Source: Sphingobacteriales bacterium (GTDB lineage Bacteria > Bacteroidota > Bacteroidia > Chitinophagales > Chitinophagaceae). Taken from it: a stretch of 64,000 nt of DNA. The stretch is taken from positions 1 through 64,000 of the forward strand of contig JAPLEF010000054.1 of NCBI GenBank assembly GCA_026391525.1, read 5' to 3'. The number at the start of each line of letters is the position of its first letter. Position 1 is the first letter of the stretch. Both the position numbers and the translations under genes were made by a program. This document shows, one piece after another, positions 60,015 to 64,000 of this stretch. Under the pieces are notes generated by a model. It ran no database searches. It saw only the letters and a list, made by a program, of their open reading frames with translations, and was not told the origin of the DNA.

Positions 60015-62399
60015 ATGCAACGACTACCCAGGTGGCGTATATTTATTTATATAGTATTGATCTTCTTTAATGTTCAGCCCATAACTGCATTTGGACAGCC
60101 TCCGGTGGTGGAGCAAATTCCCAGAGAGATGCTTCCTACCGATTTAGATCCCAAAAAAATGTCGCAGGAACAATTGTCGGCCTTGCTAAATGATAAGAAC
60201 ACCCAGAACACCGGGAAAGATAAAAATGCAGATTTGCCCAAAGCCATCAAGGTGGAAAAGGATAGTCTGATTAAAGATAAAAGCAAGGAGAACGCTTATA
60301 GTCCGGAAAAAACTTTTGGAGCCAATGTATTCATCAATAGTTCGGTTACCGATTTAAGTGAATTGAGTACTCCACCGCTTGATTATCCTATCGGAGTTGG
60401 CGATCATATCATTGTAGCTCTCTGGGGTGCAGCTGAATTTCAGCAAAGTTATATTGTGGCCCGCGACGGGGCTATCTTTCCTCAGGGCCTGGGAAAGATT
60501 AATGTACAGGGCCTCACTTTCGAAAATATGCGTTCCGTAGTTCAGGGCAGGTTCAGGAAAGTAGTGCCCGGAGGTACAAAAATATCAGTTTCCCTTGGCC
60601 AACCCCGCAGCATCAATGTGAATGTAGTTGGCAATGTGAATAAGCCCGGTCCGGTAACTGTTTCGGCTTTTTCAAATGCCTTTAATGTAATTGCAGTGGC
60701 AGGTGGTGTTACTGATTTTGGAAACCTGCGTAATATCCAAATCAAAAGAGGTGGAAAATTAATTGATACCCTGGATGTATACAAATATCTCACTACAGGT
60801 GATTTTGGCAATTTCCTGTACCTGCAAAACAATGATTTTGTGATTGTAACCTTTGTTGAGAAAAAAGTGCAGGCGAGCGGACAATTCAAACGGCCGATGT
60901 TTTATCAGTTAAAGAAAGACGAAGGCATAAAGGCATTGCTCAATTATGCTGGAGGATTGTCTGCTGGTGCCTTGGGTTCAATTATGCGTGTTTTACGCAC
61001 CGAAAATGAAAAGCAGGTTCAAAGGGATGTTAATGCCAATGCGGTTACAAAAATTTCCGGAGATGACTTTATGCTCAACGACGGCGATATCGTGAGGGTG
61101 GAAATGATTAAAACGGGTATTGTAAATAAAGTGGAGTTGCAGGGTGAAGTTAATTATCCTGGTGTATATGAATTAAGAAAAGGCGACCGTTTATTTGATG
61201 TGATCAACCGTGCCGGCGGTGTTACCCGTAATACTTATCTTCCCAGGGCTTATATCTTCAGGGGTGCAGGCGACTCTGCTAATTTGAAGTCTGATCGTCT
61301 GGAGATCAATCTTGCAGAATTCGAGAGCAACTTTGTAACCAGCTCAAGCAATGTAGAACTGTCGCCAAATGATGTGATTCAATTGTTTGCTCAAAGTGAG
61401 TTTGGTGATCAGCAATATGTAGAAATTTTCGGTGAGGTACGTAAAGAAGGAAAAGTGAAGAAATATGGAGGTATGAGTTTGCAGGACCTTTTATATTTAT
61501 CCGGAGGATTAAAACCTTCTGCAGAATATGGGCGGCTGGAAATTTCGAGTATCGTGAATATGGATTCGGCGCAAGTAGGTTTGAAACCCACACGTACGGT
61601 GATAAAATCGTATGCCATCCAATCGAATCTGCAGATAGATAATGAAGCTTCCAAAGTGATGCTTAAGCCCTATGATCAGGTTTTTGTTCGAAAAAACCCC
61701 ACTTTTGAATTACAACAGAATGTTGAGTTGCGGGGTTTGGTATTGTATCCGGGTTTGTATTCCCGCCTCGATAAATATGAAAGGCTTTCTTCTTATATCG
61801 AAAGGGCAGGTGGCGTGAAAGAGAATGCCAATCTTGAAGGAGCTGTGCTGTTGCGGGTAATGCAAAGGGATATCCGTGAAATACCGATGGATTCTTCAAA
61901 AATAAAACTTGATTCTAACGGGGTAATCATTAAAGACAGTTTGCCGGCAGAACTCAGGTATAAGGATGAACCCGTGAGTATTGATCTGGCCAAAGCGTTG
62001 CAAAATAAAAATTCCAAGTACGATATCATCCTTCAGGAAAATGACGTTGTATATGTACCCGAAGTAAATCCGTTTATCAGTGTGGAAGGCAGGGTACAAT
62101 CCCCGTTGAAAATCGCATTTGATAAAGAACACACCAAAACCAGCTATTACATCAATAAAGCAGGAGGTTTTGGGGTGAGGCCATGGCGGAAACGTGTATA
62201 TGTTACGTATGCCAACGGAAAAAGTGAGCGAACGAGGAACTTCCTTTTCATTCATTCGTATCCCAAAGTGAAAGAAGGATGCGTGGTAACCGTTCCGGAA
62301 AGGCCACAGGGTCAGGAGATGAGTGATATTGCCAAATCCATTCTTTTGTCTACCATCCCTGCCATACTCACTGCGGTGATACTGAAGAATATCAATTAA
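60015..62399 (+). CDS. SLBB-domain polysaccharide export protein (Wza-like)
   Basis: YPIGVGDHIIVALWGAAE (Poly_export), repeated SLBB modules (VNVVGNVNKPGPVTV, VELQGEVNYPGVYELRKGDRLFDVINRAGG). Confidence 0.94.
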   Translation: MQRLPRWRIFIYIVLIFFNVQPITAFGQPPVVEQIPREMLPTDLDPKKMSQEQLSALLNDKNTQNTGKDKNADLPKAIKVEKDSLIKDKSKENAYSPEKTFGANVFINSSVTDLSELSTPPLDYPIGVGDHIIVALWGAAEFQQSYIVARDGAIFPQGLGKINVQGLTFENMRSVVQGRFRKVVPGGTKISVSLGQPRSINVNVVGNVNKPGPVTVSAFSNAFNVIAVAGGVTDFGNLRNIQIKRGGKLIDTLDVYKYLTTGDFGNFLYLQNNDFVIVTFVEKKVQASGQFKRPMFYQLKKDEGIKALLNYAGGLSAGALGSIMRVLRTENEKQVQRDVNANAVTKISGDDFMLNDGDIVRVEMIKTGIVNKVELQGEVNYPGVYELRKGDRLFDVINRAGGVTRNTYLPRAYIFRGAGDSANLKSDRLEINLAEFESNFVTSSSNVELSPNDVIQLFAQSEFGDQQYVEIFGEVRKEGKVKKYGGMSLQDLLYLSGGLKPSAEYGRLEISSIVNMDSAQVGLKPTRTVIKSYAIQSNLQIDNEASKVMLKPYDQVFVRKNPTFELQQNVELRGLVLYPGLYSRLDKYERLSSYIERAGGVKENANLEGAVLLRVMQRDIREIPMDSSKIKLDSNGVIIKDSLPAELRYKDEPVSIDLAKALQNKNSKYDIILQENDVVYVPEVNPFISVEGRVQSPLKIAFDKEHTKTSYYINKAGGFGVRPWRKRVYVTYANGKSERTRNFLFIHSYPKVKEGCVVTVPERPQGQEMSDIAKSILLSTIPAILTAVILKNIN

Positions 62400-62413
62400 C
62401 CAAAATAGGTCAA

Positions 62414-63445
62414 GTGACGAATAAAGAACTCATCAAAACATTATTCCTGCGGGTGGCGAAGCTTAAGTTCCTCATCCTCGCAACAGGATTACTGTTTGCT
62501 GTTGCGATGTATATTTATGCAAAGCGTACGCCAGCAGTTTACGCTTCAAAGGCTACGGTTTTTCCATTGAATGCCGGAAATGATAATTCAGGCGCTACCA
62601 GCGCACTAACCAGTATGCTGGGCTTATCCGAAACGCCGAAGAGTTTCAGTCAGGAGGCATCGATCAATATTGTTGAACTGGCCCAAAGCCGCAACACCCG
62701 GGAAGCCGTTGCCATGAGCCGGCTACCGGAAATGGGTAACCGAACCGTTGCAGAAAAAATGATCGAAATCTATAACAAGAACAAATCTTTTCTAACAGCA
62801 TCGATACCTGTTCCTTCAGATAGTGCTTCACTTGCTGCAACCGGAGGCAATTTGCTGAAGGACGATTTTATTGCCAAGATCACCAAGAACGGCATCCTTG
62901 AAATCAATTTCAGCTCAACCGAAAAATCGATCATCACACCGGTAAGCTATATATTCATTGATAAGATATCGGAATTCTATAAAGAGCTTAAGATAAAAAA
63001 AGCGAAATTGGATTATGAGTTTACGCTGGGCAAGATCGATTCGTTGGATGCGGTTCTTAATGGTTACGACCGCAAGGCTGTTCGCATGGCCAATACCACA
63101 TTGTTTGTTGCGCCTGAGAAAATTCAATACCAGATACCAAAGGAAAACCTCGTGAATGAAAAAGACCGGGTGCTTCGCCAGCGTGATGCATCAGCCAACA
63201 ACCGCGAAGAAGCCCTTTGGCGTTTACAAAAAGTTACACCCATCATTGCAGTGCTCGATAGGCCCGACCCACCTTTTGATGAGAAAAAACCTTCCGCACT
63301 TATTTTTGCTGCAGGTGGGTTCATCACAGGCCTGTTGCTGGGAACCTTACTGTTTATTTCGGGTATTCTTTACCGTTATTTAGTGGCTGAAATCAAGAAA
63401 GCCATCTTCGGGAATGAAGAAGTTGCTACAACTCCAGCCAACTGA
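62414..63445 (+). CDS. Wzz/chain-length-determinant-like protein
   Basis: GTG start; two terminal TM segments, N-terminal AVYASKATVFPLNAG, C-terminal PPFDEKKPSALIFAAGGFITGLLLG (proline-rich Wzz motif). Confidence 0.88.
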   Translation: MTNKELIKTLFLRVAKLKFLILATGLLFAVAMYIYAKRTPAVYASKATVFPLNAGNDNSGATSALTSMLGLSETPKSFSQEASINIVELAQSRNTREAVAMSRLPEMGNRTVAEKMIEIYNKNKSFLTASIPVPSDSASLAATGGNLLKDDFIAKITKNGILEINFSSTEKSIITPVSYIFIDKISEFYKELKIKKAKLDYEFTLGKIDSLDAVLNGYDRKAVRMANTTLFVAPEKIQYQIPKENLVNEKDRVLRQRDASANNREEALWRLQKVTPIIAVLDRPDPPFDEKKPSALIFAAGGFITGLLLGTLLFISGILYRYLVAEIKKAIFGNEEVATTPAN

Positions 63446-64000
63446 TCAGGAACGGGCAAATGCCCATTTCAGCATCTCTTTCCAGCTGGGTTTCTTTCCA
63501 TACATCAGGATGCCGGTGCGGTAAATTTTTGCGGCAAGCCAGGTAAAAAACAGGAAACATCCAATTAATAGTAGCATAGAAAGCGCTAATTGCCATCCCG
63601 GAATATCATAAGTGATTCTTCCCATCATCACTATTGGTGATGTTAAAGGAAACAAACTTCCGAATACGGCCAGGCTGCTATTGGGGTCGTTGATGGCTTT
63701 GGTCATGATTACAAACCCCAGGATGATGGGCATCAGCACCGGAAATACCAGTTGCTGTGCTTCCTGTTGGTCTTCACTCACCACACTTCCTATTGCCGCA
63801 AACATCGACGCATAAGTAAGATATCCGCCAAGGAAATAGAAGATGAAAGAGAAGGCAATCTTTGCCAGAGGAAGCGAACTGATTCCCTGTATGGCAGTAA
63901 CCGCCATAGAGTTACCGGCTTGCTGCGATGCAACCCCTGCCTGGCTCACCTGTTCCATGATACCCGGAAAAATAAGTGGTATGGCCATTTGCAACATAAA
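63446..64000 (-). CDS. ABC-2/NatB-like transporter permease, 5' end beyond the window
   Basis: MFAAIGSVVSEDQQEAQQLVFPVLMPIILGFVIM typical of NatB-like permeases; the frame is open to the window edge. Confidence 0.85.
   Translation of the reverse strand, partial: FMLQMAIPLIFPGIMEQVSQAGVASQQAGNSMAVTAIQGISSLPLAKIAFSFIFYFLGGYLTYASMFAAIGSVVSEDQQEAQQLVFPVLMPIILGFVIMTKAINDPNSSLAVFGSLFPLTSPIVMMGRITYDIPGWQLALSMLLLIGCFLFFTWLAAKIYRTGILMYGKKPSWKEMLKWAFARS

Overview
The window is a gene-dense, housekeeping-type stretch of a Bacteroidota chromosome, most likely Chitinophagaceae-like (judged from gene content, Bacteroidota-type -7 boxes of the form TAnnTTTG, and DUF3078/DUF4293/DUF6427-like proteins; inference only). 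It carries about 54 credible protein-coding genes. The centrepiece is an almost complete division/cell-wall (dcw) cluster, mraZ-rsmH-ftsL-ftsI-murE-mraY-murD-ftsW-murG-murC-ftsQ-ftsA-ftsZ (9.6-26.8 kb). Around it lie atpDC, kup, fadN-like, metG, ppsA, purQ, DsbD-type genes, uvrA, glyA, an ABC exporter, and the start of a Wza/Wzz polysaccharide-export locus at the right edge. I found no tRNA/rRNA, CRISPR, prophage, transposase or recognisable defence system, and nothing I can honestly call a new multi-gene system. The signals most worth a second look are mainly non-coding: four phased 10-bp GTG repeats directly upstream of mraZ (candidate MraZ operator), a 70/71-bp minisatellite interrupting the dcw cluster between mraY and murD, several heptanucleotide repeat tracts at gene ends, a histidine-kinase fragment lacking its phospho-acceptor domain and ending in such a tract, a frameshifted DsbD next to a stand-alone DsbD N-domain with a terminator abutting the start codon, and a perfect dyad upstream of kup.
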